Counted from the stretch's first letter, positions 26,294 to 40,225 are shown. The stretch: DNA of 43,871 nucleotides from Limosilactobacillus equigenerosi DSM 18793 = JCM 14505 (GCF_001311375.1 NZ_BBAS01000012.1:1-43871), one strand, 5' to 3'. The notes: a model not told the origin generated them from the letters alone. Translations and numbers: made by a program.

Positions 26294-27241
26294 ATGCCGA
26301 CAATTAAAGAAGTGGCTCAAGCAGCTGGCGTGTCGGTGTCGACAGCTTCGCGGGCTTTGAAAAATCATCCACGAATTAGTGCGACGACAATTGAACGGGT
26401 GCAAGCGGTGGCCAAACAAATTGGTTATCAACCTAATTTAAGTGCACAGGCGTTAGCCCAAGGGGAGGCGCGAAGTGTAGGGGTGATTTTCCCCGTGACG
26501 GCTACGACCGCCCCAGCCAATCCGTTCCATTTGGACTTAGTGCGAGGGATTAATATGGCCTTGCAAGGAGTCGATCGGATGATGAGTGTGGCAATATGCC
26601 AAAGTAGTGATGAGTTATTAGCTAATGTAGTTCAAATGGTAGAACGGGGAAATGTTCGCCATTTTATTGTGTTATATACTGCCGAACATGATCCAGTGAT
26701 TGAATATTTAAGCCAACATGATTTGAATTTTGTAGTGGTGGGGACCCCGGTAGATACTACGATTCGTTTTATTGATAATGATAATTTAGCGGCTGCGGTA
26801 GCGGGGGTAGAAACGTTATTGCAAACGGCGCCAATTAAGCGACCACTTTATATTCGTTCCCAAGCCAATTGGCCATATGAACAAGCACGGGAAGCTGGTT
26901 TTCGCCAAGCAATTAATCAGTTAGTGGTTACGGGGCGCGTGCTAGCGCTTGATCCAACCACAACGCCAACGGAAGTTAATAATTTATTAACGGAATATCA
27001 ACCGGATGCATTAATGAGTGCCGATGATATTGAGTTACTAAGTTTTTATAATTTAGTTGCCCATCAGCAAATGGTGCGTGACTTGCCAACCATTTGTTTT
27101 AATAATAGCCGGTTAATCCAATTGACCGGGTTACCGGTGCGCCGGATTGACTTGCGACCGAAAGAAATTGGGCAAGCGGCGGTGGAACTATTGTTTGATT
27201 TAACCACCAATCGCCGGATTGTTGATTTTAAAATTGTATAA
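26294..27241 (+). CDS. malR: LacI-family regulator of the maltose operon
   Basis: 315 aa. N-terminal HTH (TIKEVAQAAGVSVSTASRALKNHPRIS) and hinge QPNLSAQALAQG, then a periplasmic-binding-protein-like effector domain. AAGGAGTG fixes ATG 26294. It lies directly upstream of the maltose phosphorylase operon, whose promoter contains two LacI-type dyads, so it is the likely maltose-responsive repressor. Confidence 0.85.
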   Translation: MPTIKEVAQAAGVSVSTASRALKNHPRISATTIERVQAVAKQIGYQPNLSAQALAQGEARSVGVIFPVTATTAPANPFHLDLVRGINMALQGVDRMMSVAICQSSDELLANVVQMVERGNVRHFIVLYTAEHDPVIEYLSQHDLNFVVVGTPVDTTIRFIDNDNLAAAVAGVETLLQTAPIKRPLYIRSQANWPYEQAREAGFRQAINQLVVTGRVLALDPTTTPTEVNNLLTEYQPDALMSADDIELLSFYNLVAHQQMVRDLPTICFNNSRLIQLTGLPVRRIDLRPKEIGQAAVELLFDLTTNRRIVDFKIV

Positions 27242-27486
27242 TGAGGTCGTGAGCTGAGCGTTAGAAGCGACGTTAGGCTAACTTGGAAACGGACGTTGGC
27301 GTGGCAACACGTCGGCGTTCGTTTTCAGTTAGTCCTAGGCGCTTGCTCGGCGAACGTAGTTACTAATGAGGTCGTGAGCCAAGCGTTAAAGGCGCTGGTA
27401 GCTAACTTGGAAGCTGGTCTTGACGTGGTACACGTCGGGGCAAGTTTTCAGTTAGTCCGAGGCGACTGCGTGGCGAACGTAGTTAC
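27240..27486 (+). repeat. Two tandem copies of a structured ~125-bp repeat
   Basis: Unit 1 (27240-27365) and unit 2 (27366-27486) both begin TGAGGTCGTGAGC and end GGCGAACGTAGTTAC. Each has a central long hairpin CTAACTTGGAA ... TTTTCAGTTAG around a CGTG/CACG tip. Where the arms differ, both sides change (for example CTTG/CAAG in unit 2), so base pairing is kept. Unit 1 begins at the malR stop. No protein is plausible: ORFs in it depend on the repeat. Unknown ncRNA or mobile repeat. Confidence 0.75.
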
Positions 27487-27536
27487 AAGGTTTCCAACTT
27501 CTCAGTAAGGCCGATTGTTAAGATAGTTAAAATTTT

Positions 27537-27568
27537 AAACTCTAATCGGGCAGATTGGAGTTTTTTTA
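27537..27568 (+). terminator. Terminator after malR and the repeats
   Basis: ACTCTAATC (27539-27547) / GATTGGAGT (27553-27561), then TTTTTT. The repeats therefore lie inside the malR 3' untranslated region. Confidence 0.8.
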
Positions 27569-27586
27569 AAACCTGCTGACTTAATT

Positions 27587-27679
27587 TGCGCAAGCGTTTG
27601 CATAAAATATGCGCAAACGCTTGCACAAATCGTAACTCCTTGGTATATTAATTATGTAATCAAAGATAAAGCGCTTACA
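27587..27679 (+). promoter_or_regulatory. Maltose operon promoter with two MalR operators and a cre site
   Basis: Operators GCAAGCGTTTGC (27590-27601) and GCAAACGCTTGC (27613-27624), 23 bp apart and mutually inverted. -35 TTGCAC (27621-27626) overlaps operator 2; 17-bp spacer; extended -10 TGGTATATT (27641-27649). A cre-like AAGCGCTTACA (27669-27679) lies just after the start of transcription, where CcpA would block elongation. MalR repression and glucose repression are thus both predicted. Confidence 0.8.
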
Positions 27680-27712
27680 TTGATTTGAGATTTATGCAGA
27701 GGAGTGTTAATT

Positions 27713-29052
27713 ATGAGTCAAAAGTCAGGCGCTGGGTTACCAGCGTTATCGAAAAGCATGATTTGGATGATTAACTTTGGGTTCTTAGGGGTACAAACGG
27801 CCTTTACTTTACAAAGTTCGCAAATGTCACGGATTTTCCAAACGTTAGGGGCGGATCCTAATAACTTGGGATGGTTCTTTATTTTGCCACCATTAGCCGG
27901 GTTAATTGTTCAACCAATTGTTGGTTATTACTCTGACCGGACGTGGTTACCTAAATTAGGTGGCGCCGGTTGCCATACTTAATCTTAGGGACCTTGGTGG
28001 CCGTCTTGGTGATGATCTTATTACCAAACTCAGGTAGCTTTGGCTTCGGATATGCATCATTAGCAGCATTGTGGTTTGGAGCCATTACGGTGGCCTTCTT
28101 GGATCTTTCATCTAACGTCGCAATGCAACCATTTAAGATGATGGTTGGGGATATGGTGAATGATGACCAAAAGAGCTATGCTTACGGGATTCAAAGTTTC
28201 TTATCAAATACAGGGGCAGTTTTAGCAGCGGTTTTCCCATTTGTTTTAACGATGATTGGGGTAGCTAATGTGGCGCCTAAAGGGGTCGTCCCTGATTCCG
28301 TGATTGTTTCGTTCTATGTCGGCGCAGCCTTATTGATTGTTACGTCTGCCTTTACAATTTTTAAGGTTAAGGAATATGACCCAGCTACGTATGCTTTGTA
28401 CCACGGGATTGAAGAAAGCGATAACCATGAAGGTGGGAATTGGTTACAATTGTTAAAGACGGCGCCTAAAGCCTTTTGGACCGTTAGTTTAGTCCAATTC
28501 TTCTGCTGGTTTGCCTTCCAATACTTATGGACTTATTCAGCAGGGGCAATTGCTCACAATGTTTGGCACACCACGAATGCAGCTTCAGCAGCGTACCAAG
28601 CCGCTGGTAACTGGTACGGGGTTTTAGCTGCCGTGCAATCAATTGCGGCCGTCGTTTGGTCATATGTCTTGGCTAAGTTACCGAATAATTCTCATAAGTT
28701 AGGCTACGGCGGTAGTTTAATTTTAGGGGCAATCGGTTTTATTTCAATTTTCTTTGTGACGAGCCAATACGCTTTGATTGCTTCCTTTATCTTAGTCGGA
28801 ATTGCTTGGGCCGGGATGAACACCTACCCATTAACGATTGTGACGAATGCTTTATCTGGTAAGCACATGGGAACGTACTTAGGATTATTTAACGGTTCAA
28901 TTTGTTTACCACAAATTGTGGCTTCCTTATTAAGTTTCGCCATTTTCCCATTACTTGGTCACTCCCAAGCCCACATGTTCTTGTTAGCTGGGGTGGTCTT
29001 AGCACTCGGTGGGTTATCAGTTGGCTTAATTAAGGAAACGCACGAACTTTAA
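27713..29052 (+). CDS. MFS maltose transporter (SLC45-like, frame-shifted)
   Basis: About 446-aa 12-helix permease of the glycoside/SLC45-like MFS group found with maltose phosphorylase in lactic acid bacteria. Motif-A-like GYYSDRTWLPK; the frame breaks at about 27964 (GGC for GGCC; expected LGGRRLPYLILG). AGAGGAG precedes ATG 27713. First gene of the maltose operon, so it most likely imports maltose by proton symport. Confidence 0.85.
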
Positions 29053-29085
29053 TTTGAAATGATTGGATAATACGAGGAGAAAAAT

Positions 29086-31342
29086 ATGTTACGAACATTT
29101 GACGTGGCCCCTTGGCATGTGACAACCACCAAGTGGGATCCTGAACATAAACGGTTACAAGAATCAATGACAAGTCTTGGGAATGAAAATCTCGGGATGC
29201 GGGGCTTTTTTTGAAGAAGGCTATTCTGGCGACACGCTACAAGGCTTGTATTTAGGGGGCGTTTGGTTCCCAGATAAGACGCGAGTTGGTTGGTGGAAAA
29301 ATGGTTATCCGAAGTACTTTGGGAAGGTTATCAATGCGGTTAACTTTATTAAAATGCCAATTAGCGTGAATGGTGAAGTAGTTGACTTAGCTAAGCAAAC
29401 ACCAACTAATTTCAAGCTTGATCTCGATATGCAACATGCTCGCTTAACGCGGTCATTTGATTTAGTTGTGGGTGGGGCCAAGTTATCCTTTGTCTTTGAA
29501 CGGTTTATTTCGGCCGCGCAAAAGGAACTGGTTGGTCAACGATTGACGGTGAAGAATTTAGGCGAAACACCTGCGACGGTAGTGGTCGAAAATGCCATTG
29601 ATGCGGATGTCTTTAACGAAGATGCTAATTATGATGAAAAGTTCTGGCAAGTCTTAAGTCGCACGGTGAATGAAGCAAGTGTTGAATTAACGGCAATGAC
29701 CAAGGAAAATGACTTCGGGACGGAACGGTTTACGGTCGGTTTTGAATCGAGTGTTAAGACCACGATGAGTGCTGGTGAAAGTCGGCAAAGTGAATTAGAA
29801 GTGGCCCAAAGTTATCACCAAACGTTAGACGCTTCAGATAGTTTGACGTTTGAAAAGCGGTCAGTGTATGTTTCATCACGTGATTTTGCTGATGAAGCTG
29901 CCATTATTGACCGGCTACATGAATTAACATCATTAGTATCAGGTCAAACTTTTGCCGAATTAGTGGCGGCGCATGAAGAAAACTGGGCTGACCGTTGGAC
30001 TAAATCAGATGTTAAGATTGCTGGTGATGATGAAGCACAACAAGGGATTCGGTTTAACTTATTCCAATTATTCTCAACTTACTATGGTCAAGATGCGCGC
30101 TTAAACATTGGACCAAAAGGGTTTACGGGAGAAAAGTATGGTGGTGCAACTTACTGGGATACCGAAGCCTTTGCAATTCCGGTTTACTTAGGGGTCGCTG
30201 ATCCAAGTGTGTCGAAAAACTTATTGAAGTACCGGTATAATCAATTAGATGGGGCCTTTATTAATGCCCAAGAACAAGGACTTAAAGGGGCCTTGTACCC
30301 AATGGTGACGTTTAATGGGGTTGAATGTCATAATGAATGGGAAATTACGTTTGAAGAAATTCACCGGAATGGTGATATTGCCTTTGCGATTTACAACTAC
30401 ACGCGTTACACCGGTGATAAGTCATATGTCTTAAATGAAGGGGCGCAAGTCTTAACGGAAATTTCCCGGTTCTGGGCTGACCGGGTGCACTTCTCGAAGC
30501 GGGCTGGTAAGTACATGCTCGCGGGGGTCACGGGACCAGACGAATATCAAAACAATGTTGATAATAACTGGTACACAAACCTCTTAGCACAATGGACGTT
30601 GAAGTATACCTTAGAAATTTTAGCGGAAGTTGATGATGCGGTAGCAACTAAGTTAGCCGTTTCGGAAGCTGAAAAAGCTAAATGGCAAGATATCGTTGAT
30701 CGTTTCTACTTACCATACGACGAAGAATTAGGCATCTTTGTGGAAAATGATGGTTTCTTAGATAAGGATTTAACGCCGGTGAAGGAATTAGATCCAAGCA
30801 ACTTGCCATTAAACCAAAATTGGTCATGGGATAAAATCTTACGTTCACCTTATATTAAGCAAGGGGATGTGTTACAAGGAATTTGGGACTTTATTGATGA
30901 CTTTACGCCGGAACAAAAAGAAAAGAACTTTGACTTCTATGAACCACTAACAGTTCATGAATCAAGTTTGTCTGCTTCAATTCATTCGATTTTAGCGGCT
31001 GATTTACATAAAGAAGATCAAGCCGTAGAAATGTATGAACGAACGGCTCGGTTAGACCTTGATAATTACAACAACGATACCGAAGATGGCTTACACATTA
31101 CGTCAATGACGGGGGCGTGGTTGTCAATTGTCCAAGGGTTCTCCGGCATGCGGGTTCGGAATGATGAATTACACTTTGCCCCATTCTTACCAAAGAAATG
31201 GGATGCTTACCAATTCCGGCAATTATTCCGTGGACGCGTAATTGAAGTGAAGGTTGATGCTGATGGTACGCATCTCAGCTTGCTATCCGGAGATCCAATT
31301 ACCGTTGACTTGGCCGGTGAAAAGGTAACGTTAGAAAAATAG
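29086..31342 (+). CDS. Maltose phosphorylase, GH65 (frame-shifted near its start)
   Basis: About 751-aa cytoplasmic enzyme splitting maltose with phosphate into beta-glucose 1-phosphate and glucose. True start ATG 29086 (MLRTFDVAPWHVTTTKWDP; GAGGAG upstream). The 7-T run at 29206-29212 should be six, giving MRGFFEEGYSGDT. Catalytic Glu in TGPDEYQNN (about residue 486). Family motifs GGATYWDTEAF and NDTEDGLHITSMTGAW are intact. Its product feeds the next gene. GH65 also contains trehalose and kojibiose phosphorylases, but the transporter/pgmB context favours maltose. Confidence 0.93.
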
Positions 31343-31351
31343 GTGAATAAG

Positions 31352-32014
31352 ATGAGTTTTGCAGAGATTAAAGCATTTGCGTTTGATTTAGATGGCGTTA
31401 TTGCGGACACGGCTCGTTTCCATGGTCAAGCTTGGCATCAACTAGCAGACCAAGTGGGGACTGAGTGGACGCCGGAATTGGCCGATGGATTAAAGGGTGT
31501 TGGCCGGATGGATTCATTAGAAATGATTCTAAAGGCTGGCGGCCATGAAAATGACTACACCTTGGCTGAGAAGGAGGCGTTAGCCACGCAAAAGAATGAC
31601 AACTATTTGCGCTTGGTTGAAACGCTGACACCAGCTGATATTTTACCGGGGATGCAAGCCTTTTTAGATGAATTAAAAGCACAAGGTTACCGGTTGATTT
31701 TAGCATCAGCCTCGAAAAATGCGCCGAAAGTATTAGGTTATTTGAAGTTGAGCGAATACTTTGAAGACATTGTTGATCCAGCTAAGCTTGCACATAGCAA
31801 GCCAGCTCCTGATATTTATCTCCAAGCTGCCAAACAACTGGGATTACAACCAAACCAGGTGATTGGGGTTGAAGATGCACAAGCGGGAATTCAAGCGATT
31901 AAAGCAGCTGGTGAATTAGCAATTGGAATTGGGGATAACTTGACGGATGCCGATGTAACATTTGCGACGACGGCTGAAGTTTCGTTAGCGGCGATTGCTA
32001 GTCAATTATCATAA
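31352..32014 (+). CDS. pgmB: Beta-phosphoglucomutase
   Basis: 220-aa HAD-superfamily enzyme converting beta-glucose 1-phosphate to glucose 6-phosphate. DxD nucleophile FDLDGVIAD, GxGRxxS-like GVGRMDSLE, Ser/Lys ASASKNAP and acidic GVEDAQAGIQAIKAAG. I chose ATG 31352 behind AGGTGA over GTG 31343. Completes the maltose phosphorylase route, which saves one ATP per maltose. Confidence 0.93.
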   Translation: MSFAEIKAFAFDLDGVIADTARFHGQAWHQLADQVGTEWTPELADGLKGVGRMDSLEMILKAGGHENDYTLAEKEALATQKNDNYLRLVETLTPADILPGMQAFLDELKAQGYRLILASASKNAPKVLGYLKLSEYFEDIVDPAKLAHSKPAPDIYLQAAKQLGLQPNQVIGVEDAQAGIQAIKAAGELAIGIGDNLTDADVTFATTAEVSLAAIASQLS

Positions 32015-32027
32015 TTACAATCAGTTG

Positions 32028-32064
32028 AGGGAAGTTACCACAGCAAGGGTTAACTTCCCTTTTC
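32028..32064 (+). terminator. Terminator of the maltose operon
   Basis: AGGGAAGTTA / TAACTTCCCT arms, then TTTCTT. Confidence 0.8.
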
Positions 32065-32106
32065 TTATTGAATCAATTGCGTTACGATGGACGTAATTGA
32101 TTGAAA

Positions 32107-33229
32107 ATGAGGTTTGAAAATGAAAACAATACAACGGCCACCGCGGTGGCTATGGTGCTATGCCTAATGGTTGGTGTCTTGGCATGGGGGATAACAACGT
32201 ATAATTACCACTTCATTCGGCGACCGCTTGGCCAAGTGGTCAAAGTTAAAACGATCGCTCGCCATCAGGTTAAAGATCAATATCAAAATATTGACACGCA
32301 GACAGATCAAATGGTAACCGTTCGCGGCTTAAATGGGGAGCTACAAGGGAAGACGGTCAGTGCTCGGAATACGTATAGTCGTTCGGGAGCTGTTGATCAT
32401 CAGTTTAAAGTTGGCGAACAAGTCTTTTTACAAGGAATTCAGCAACATCATGGTAAGTACCAAGTCCAATTAGGGGATTTAAAGCGTGATCGTGTATTAG
32501 TGATGTTGTTGTGGGCAGTGGTTAGTTTATTATTACTGTTAATGCAATTTAAAGGGGCATTAGCGTTGCTAAGTGTGAGTTTGAATGCTGTGCTACTATG
32601 GGTGGCATTATTAGTTAATCAGCTAACGAAAGGTGAAATGGCCTTGCCAATTTTTGCGGGGTTAACGATTGTCTTCACGTTTGTGAGTTTAGGAATCGTG
32701 TTGGGATGGCGCGCCATCGCGTTAGTTACGGCCTTCGCCACCTTAATTGCCACGGCGCTTGCAATCGGAATTGGCGAAACGGTTTTATTATTAACGCATG
32801 AGAAAGGCGTCTATTTTGAAGCGATGGAATATGTGACGCAAGTACCGCGGGCTGTATTTATTGCCGAAATTATGCTCGGTTCGCTCGGGGCAGTAATGGA
32901 TGAAACGGCTGATATTGCGGTTACCTTAGCCGAGTTAAAACAGTTACAACCGCAATTAGGCCGGTGGGAAATTTTTCAAGCGGGGCGCCGAGTGGGAAGA
33001 ACGATCATGGGACCGTTGATTAATGTGCTGTTCTTAATCTTCATTATGGATACGTTTTTAAACGCTTTTCTCTTGTTAAAAAAATGGGAATAATTGGGGC
33101 TATACGTTCTCAATGGCGATGAGTTTAGGAATGGTGCAAAGTTTGATTAGCGGGATTGGGATTGTGCTTGCAATTCCAGTCATTAGTACCCTCGTGGCGT
33201 GGTGGCCAGTAAAGGAATCAAGATCATGA
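32107..33229 (+). CDS. YibE/F family membrane protein, first of a pair (frame-shifted)
   Basis: About 374 aa. An N-terminal membrane helix and an extracytoplasmic part (KVKTIARHQVKDQYQ...) are followed by about six membrane helices. GSLGAVMDETADIAVTLAEL is the YibE/F signature. The 7-A run at 33078-33084 should be six (LLLKNGNNWGYTFSMAM). The start is unsure: ATG 32107 is in frame, but ATG 32120 has the better ribosome site (GAGG) and would need another one-base change. Ends ATGA-overlapping with the partner gene. Function unknown. Confidence 0.75.
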
Positions 33230-33976
33230 GTACAATCATTGGTTTAATCATTATTTTAGGAATTTTAATGGTCGTTGTTGGTGGACAACAAGGTTGGTTA
33301 GCTTTAGTCAGCGTGGGAATTAATTTTGCCTTAGTCTTTTTGGCGCTGGTTTTAATGGTTTGGCATTTTCCGCCACTCGTAATTACCGTACTATTTGGCA
33401 TCATGGTGTTAGCGATTACGATTTTTATGGGCGACGAAAATTTAAATGTAACGATTCCGCCTTTTGGGCAAGTGTAATTGTGTTAATTGGCATGCTAATG
33501 GTGGCCTTTGTCGTGGTTTATTTGGCACAAGCGCAAGGGTTTGGTTTGGAAGATAGTGATGATTTAGAAGGTTTGTCGTTGTTAGTGCGGACAAGTTTTT
33601 TACAATTACAATTAGCAATTGTAATTTTGAGTACGTTAGGCGCGATTGCGGAAGCCGCGATTGCAGTTACCACCGGGATGGCGGAATTAAAATCACAAAC
33701 GCCGGAAATCACGATGAAAAGGTTACAGCAAAGTGGCTGGCATATGGGGCAACAAATTGTAGGGACCACGTTAAATACCCTCTTTTTTGGTTTTTTGGTG
33801 GTTTATTAGCTCTGTTTATCTGGTTTACGGGCTTGCATTATACGATGAGTGAAGTTTTAAACAATAAGATTTTTGTCGCTGAAATGCTGACGGCCCTGTT
33901 ATCATTTTTAGCAGTAATCATAACCGTACCTGTTAGTGCTAAAATGGCAGTTTTCCAGTGGTCACGGGCCAATTAA
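33226..33976 (+). CDS. YibE/F family membrane protein, second of a pair (two frame shifts)
   Basis: About 250 aa, multi-helix. Carries the same signature in STLGAIAEAAIAVTTGMAEL. Breaks at about 33464-33467 (four T for five; expected IPPFWASVIVLIG) and about 33791-33796 (six T for seven; expected GFFGGLLALFIWF). Then continues to TAA 33976. Coupled to the previous gene by ATGA. Confidence 0.75.
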
Positions 33977-33993
33977 ATAACAAAAACTAATTT

Positions 33994-34028
33994 AACTTGG
34001 CAACTAATTTGTTGCCAAGTTTTTATTT
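33994..34028 (+). terminator. Terminator after the YibE/F pair
   Basis: Perfect 11-bp arms AACTTGGCAAC / GTTGCCAAGTT, loop TAATTT, then TTTATTTT. Confidence 0.9.
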
Positions 34029-34125
34029 TGTGACACATGATAACGGATTGTCGAATAACTGCTTTGAAAACGGTTGAATGATTGTCATAACAAGGGTTAT
34101 TCTTGCTGGAAGTTCTAAGAAAATT

Positions 34126-34155
34126 TTGAGATTTGCTTAAAAAAAATGGTATATT
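34126..34155 (+). promoter_or_regulatory. Promoter of the ATP synthase operon
   Basis: -35 TTGAGA (34126-34131), 18-bp spacer, extended -10 TGGTATATT (34147-34155). Leader of about 90 nt before atpB. Confidence 0.65.
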
Positions 34156-34249
34156 AAGTAGCGTAACTATGCTGGATAAAGTCATTTATTTTCGATCTCC
34201 TGCCACGTTACAATCATTAATTGTTATAAAGAAAAGAGGTGAAATATTG

Positions 34250-34948
34250 ATGGGCGGTGATGCTTATACCTTCGAATTATTCGGCTTAACTTTTAATTGG
34301 ACGAACTTAATTTCAGGGACAATCATTTGTTTGTTTGTCTTCTTCCTTTGCTATGGTTTATCACGCAATTTGCAAATGAAACCAACGAAGGGACAAAACC
34401 TGATTGAATGGTTAGTTGATTTTACGAATGGGATTACCCGGAGCCAAATGAGCGCTGGAGAAAGTGCAAAATACAGTTACTTTATCTTTATTTTGTTTAT
34501 TTTCCTATTTGTATCAAACCAATTTGGGTTAATTTTCCACTTTGGGTGGAATGGTCATGAATACTTCAAGAGTCCAACGGCTGACCCTGTGATCACGTTA
34601 ACGTTCTCCTTGCTATGTGTGACGCTCTCACACTTTGCCGGGATGGCGCAACATGGGATGAAGGGCTATTTAAAAGAATTCGTCTCACCATTTACTTTGT
34701 TCTTGCCAATTAAAATTGTGGAAGAATTCAGTAATTTCTTGACGTTAGGGTTGCGGATTTTCGGTAACATTTACGCCGGAGAATTGCTCTTAGGCTTAAT
34801 TGGACAAGTAGCGTTTTCGCATGGCATCTGGACCTTACCAATTGGATTAGCATTAGAAATTGTTTGGCAAGGGTTCTCAGTATTTATCGGTGCCATTCAG
34901 GCTTATGTCTTTGTAACATTAACATCAGTTATATTTCTCGGAAGGTAA
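34250..34948 (+). CDS. atpB: ATP synthase subunit a
   Basis: 232-aa membrane subunit forming the proton half-channels. The essential Arg is in [26 protein letters not shown] upstream supports ATG 34250; the open frame extends further up without a ribosome site. First gene of atpBEFHAGDC (the usual atpI is not seen upstream). Confidence 0.96.
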   Translation: MGGDAYTFELFGLTFNWTNLISGTIICLFVFFLCYGLSRNLQMKPTKGQNLIEWLVDFTNGITRSQMSAGESAKYSYFIFILFIFLFVSNQFGLIFHFGWNGHEYFKSPTADPVITLTFSLLCVTLSHFAGMAQHGMKGYLKEFVSPFTLFLPIKIVEEFSNFLTLGLRIFGNIYAGELLLGLIGQVAFSHGIWTLPIGLALEIVWQGFSVFIGAIQAYVFVTLTSVIFLGR

Positions 34949-34990
34949 CTGGGGAATAAGACAGCTTATATCTTAAGGAGGATATGTACT

Positions 34991-35202
34991 ATGGGTGCAA
35001 TTGCTGCAGGTATTGCTGCTGGTTTAGCAGCTGTTGGTGCGGGTGTTGGTAACGGTCAAGTTATCGGCCACGCAATCGATGGGATGACGCGTCAACCAGA
35101 AATGGCTGGTCGGGTTCAATCATTAATGTTTATTGGGGTTGGTTTAATCGAAGCCTTGCCTATCTTGCTATCGTTATCGCCTTCCTTGTTATGAACAAGT
35201 AA
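34991..35202 (+). CDS. atpE: ATP synthase subunit c (frame-shifted)
   Basis: 70-aa hairpin of two membrane helices. GAGVGNG glycine-rich helix 1, polar loop RQPE, proton-carrying Glu in GVGLIEALP. One G is missing near 35165-35166 (expected [16 protein letters not shown]), after which the frame ends at TAA 35202. AAGGAGG upstream. This gene is essential in such bacteria, so the break is almost surely a read error. Confidence 0.95.
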
Positions 35203-35243
35203 TTTAATTACAAACTTCATAGCGGTAAAGGAGGGACCAGTAG

Positions 35244-35753
35244 ATGTTTGTTCTAGCAGAATCCAACGCATTATACGTTGGAGACCAAATTTTTTATCTA
35301 GTTTCATTCATCATCTTGGCACTCTTGGTTTGGCATTTTGCATGGAAGCCCGTGACGGACATGATGCAAAAGCGGGCTGACAAAATTGCTAATGATATTG
35401 ATACGGCGGAAGAATCCCGTCAATTAGCAGAAAAATTAGCTGCGCAACGCCAAGAAGAATTAAATGGTTCCAAGGCTGAAGCTGCTCAAATTGTCGAAGA
35501 AGCCAAGAAGAGTGGTGAAAGCCAACGGGCCCAAATCGTTGCCACTGCCCAAGCAGATGCGCAAACGATGAAGGAACAAGCGCGGCAAGATGCTGAACAA
35601 GCACGCGAAAACGCGCTTCGTGGTGCAAAGGATGACGTGGCAAACTTATCAATTGAAATTGCGACGAAGTTAGTCCAAAAACAATTGAATGCCGAAGATC
35701 AACAAGCGTTGATTGATTCTTATATTGAAGGGTTGGTAAAACATGAGTCTTAA
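35244..35753 (+). CDS. atpF: ATP synthase subunit b
   Basis: 169 aa. One N-terminal membrane helix ([20 protein letters not shown]), then a long Ala/Glu/Gln-rich coiled coil that forms the peripheral stalk. AAAGGAGGG upstream. Overlaps atpH by 11 nt. Confidence 0.95.
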   Translation: MFVLAESNALYVGDQIFYLVSFIILALLVWHFAWKPVTDMMQKRADKIANDIDTAEESRQLAEKLAAQRQEELNGSKAEAAQIVEEAKKSGESQRAQIVATAQADAQTMKEQARQDAEQARENALRGAKDDVANLSIEIATKLVQKQLNAEDQQALIDSYIEGLVKHES

Positions 35754-36285
35754 TAAGATGGTCGTTGCTACCCGCTATGCTCGGGCAGCCTTTGAGTTGG
35801 CTGAGCAACAAGGACAACTCGATCAAACTTATGAAGAATTAACCAACTTGCGGCAAGTGTTTATCGACCATGCGGACCTAGCAGATTTATTAGCTGGGGT
35901 GCAATTAAAGAGTGATCAAAAAGCAGCTTTGTTACAAACGTTAACAAAGGATGCTTCTGAACTAGTGAACAATTTAGTTCACATGGTATTTGATTACGGC
36001 CGGATGGCAAACTTTGTGGCGATTGTTGATGAGTTTGAACGGCGCTATGATGCCAAGCGGAAATTGGTACACGCCGAAGTTGTCACAGCGGTACAACTAG
36101 ATGAAACACGACGTAATCAACTTAAAGCCTCATTGGCAAAACGGTTAGATGCTAATGAAGTTGTTTTGAAGGAACAAGTTGATGCTTCGATTATTGGTGG
36201 TGTAATCGTAAAAACGACCAACCAAACGATGGATGGAAGTATCGCCACGCAAATCGAACAAATTCGTCGCATGCTTTTAGATTAG
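35743..36285 (+). CDS. atpH: ATP synthase subunit delta
   Basis: 180 aa. N-terminal helical domain [13 protein letters not shown] and C-terminal [21 protein letters not shown], both typical. Links the F1 head to the b-subunit stalk. Confidence 0.95.
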   Translation: MSLNKMVVATRYARAAFELAEQQGQLDQTYEELTNLRQVFIDHADLADLLAGVQLKSDQKAALLQTLTKDASELVNNLVHMVFDYGRMANFVAIVDEFERRYDAKRKLVHAEVVTAVQLDETRRNQLKASLAKRLDANEVVLKEQVDASIIGGVIVKTTNQTMDGSIATQIEQIRRMLLD

Positions 36286-36298
36286 TAATTAGAACTGA

Positions 36299-37837
<1,539 letters not shown>

Positions 37838-37868
37838 GATCTCTGGTAAGAAAGGAAGGTGAGAATTA

Positions 37869-38783
37869 ATGCCAGCTTCATTAGCTGCGGTTAAGCGGCG
37901 CATTGATTCAACCAAGAGCACCCGGCAAATCACGGCTGCGATGCAAATGGTATCAACAGCCAAGCTTAATCAAATTCAACACCATACAACGACTTACCAG
38001 GTCTATGCCGACAAGGTTAAATCGATCTTAGCGAGCCTGGTGAAATCGCATGCGATTGATTCCATGGGTGCCAATAACGGCATGGGTTCGTTATTCCATC
38101 CACGGGATGTCAAGAAAACTGGGATTCTCGTGATTACGTCAGATCGGGGATTGGTGGGAAGCTACAATAGTAGTATTATCAAAGCAACCCTCGATTTGAT
38201 GCGACAAAAGAATTTAACTGCTGAAAATACAGTCTTTTTAACGGTCGGTCGGACTGGCCTAGACTTTTTCAAGAAGCGGGGAATGAATGTCGCTTATGAA
38301 TACACGGGAGTTAGCGACGTGCCAACGTACACTGAAGTACGTGATATCGTGCAAGCGGCGGTTAGTCGATACCAAAATGGGGAATTCGACGAACTTTACC
38401 TTGCTTTCAGCCACTACGTTAACCGGATTTCATCAGAGGTAATCACCGAAAAGTTCTTGCCAATTTCGGCAACCGACTTAATTGATGAAACGCCGGCTGA
38501 ACAAGCGGCTGATGCATTACCAGGAGCTGAATATGAAATTGAACCATCCGTTGAAGAATTTGTTGAAATGGTGGTTCCCCAATACGCACAAAGCTTGATT
38601 TATGGGTCAATTCTAGATGCTAAGACGTCTGAACACTCATCAAGTTCAAATGCGATGAGTTCAGCCACGGATAATGCTGACGATATTATTGGAACTTTAC
38701 AGTTGCAATATAACCGGGCACGTCAAGCAGCCATCACGACAGAAATCACCGAAATTACCGGTGGGATGACTGCACAAGAATAA
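37869..38783 (+). CDS. atpG: ATP synthase subunit gamma
   Basis: 304-aa central rotor shaft. N-terminal coiled coil (RRIDSTKSTRQITAAMQMVSTAK) and C-terminal NADDIIGTLQLQYNRARQAAIT with the ITEI signature. Slightly longer than many homologues through an insert around residues 245-275 (SEHSSSSNAMSS). Confidence 0.95.
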   Translation: MPASLAAVKRRIDSTKSTRQITAAMQMVSTAKLNQIQHHTTTYQVYADKVKSILASLVKSHAIDSMGANNGMGSLFHPRDVKKTGILVITSDRGLVGSYNSSIIKATLDLMRQKNLTAENTVFLTVGRTGLDFFKKRGMNVAYEYTGVSDVPTYTEVRDIVQAAVSRYQNGEFDELYLAFSHYVNRISSEVITEKFLPISATDLIDETPAEQAADALPGAEYEIEPSVEEFVEMVVPQYAQSLIYGSILDAKTSEHSSSSNAMSSATDNADDIIGTLQLQYNRARQAAITTEITEITGGMTAQE

Positions 38784-40214
<1,431 letters not shown>

Positions 40215-40225
40215 GGGGAATAGTT

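Noticed and set aside
27296-27508. 70-aa protein-coding gene in the tandem repeat
   Set aside because: The frame simply reads through the repeated hairpins. It has no ribosome site, and the sequence variation preserves base pairing, not amino acids.
34991-35202. Programmed frameshifting in atpE, upp or rodA
   Set aside because: No slippery heptamer followed by a stem-loop or pseudoknot is seen at these breaks, and homologues are encoded in one frame.
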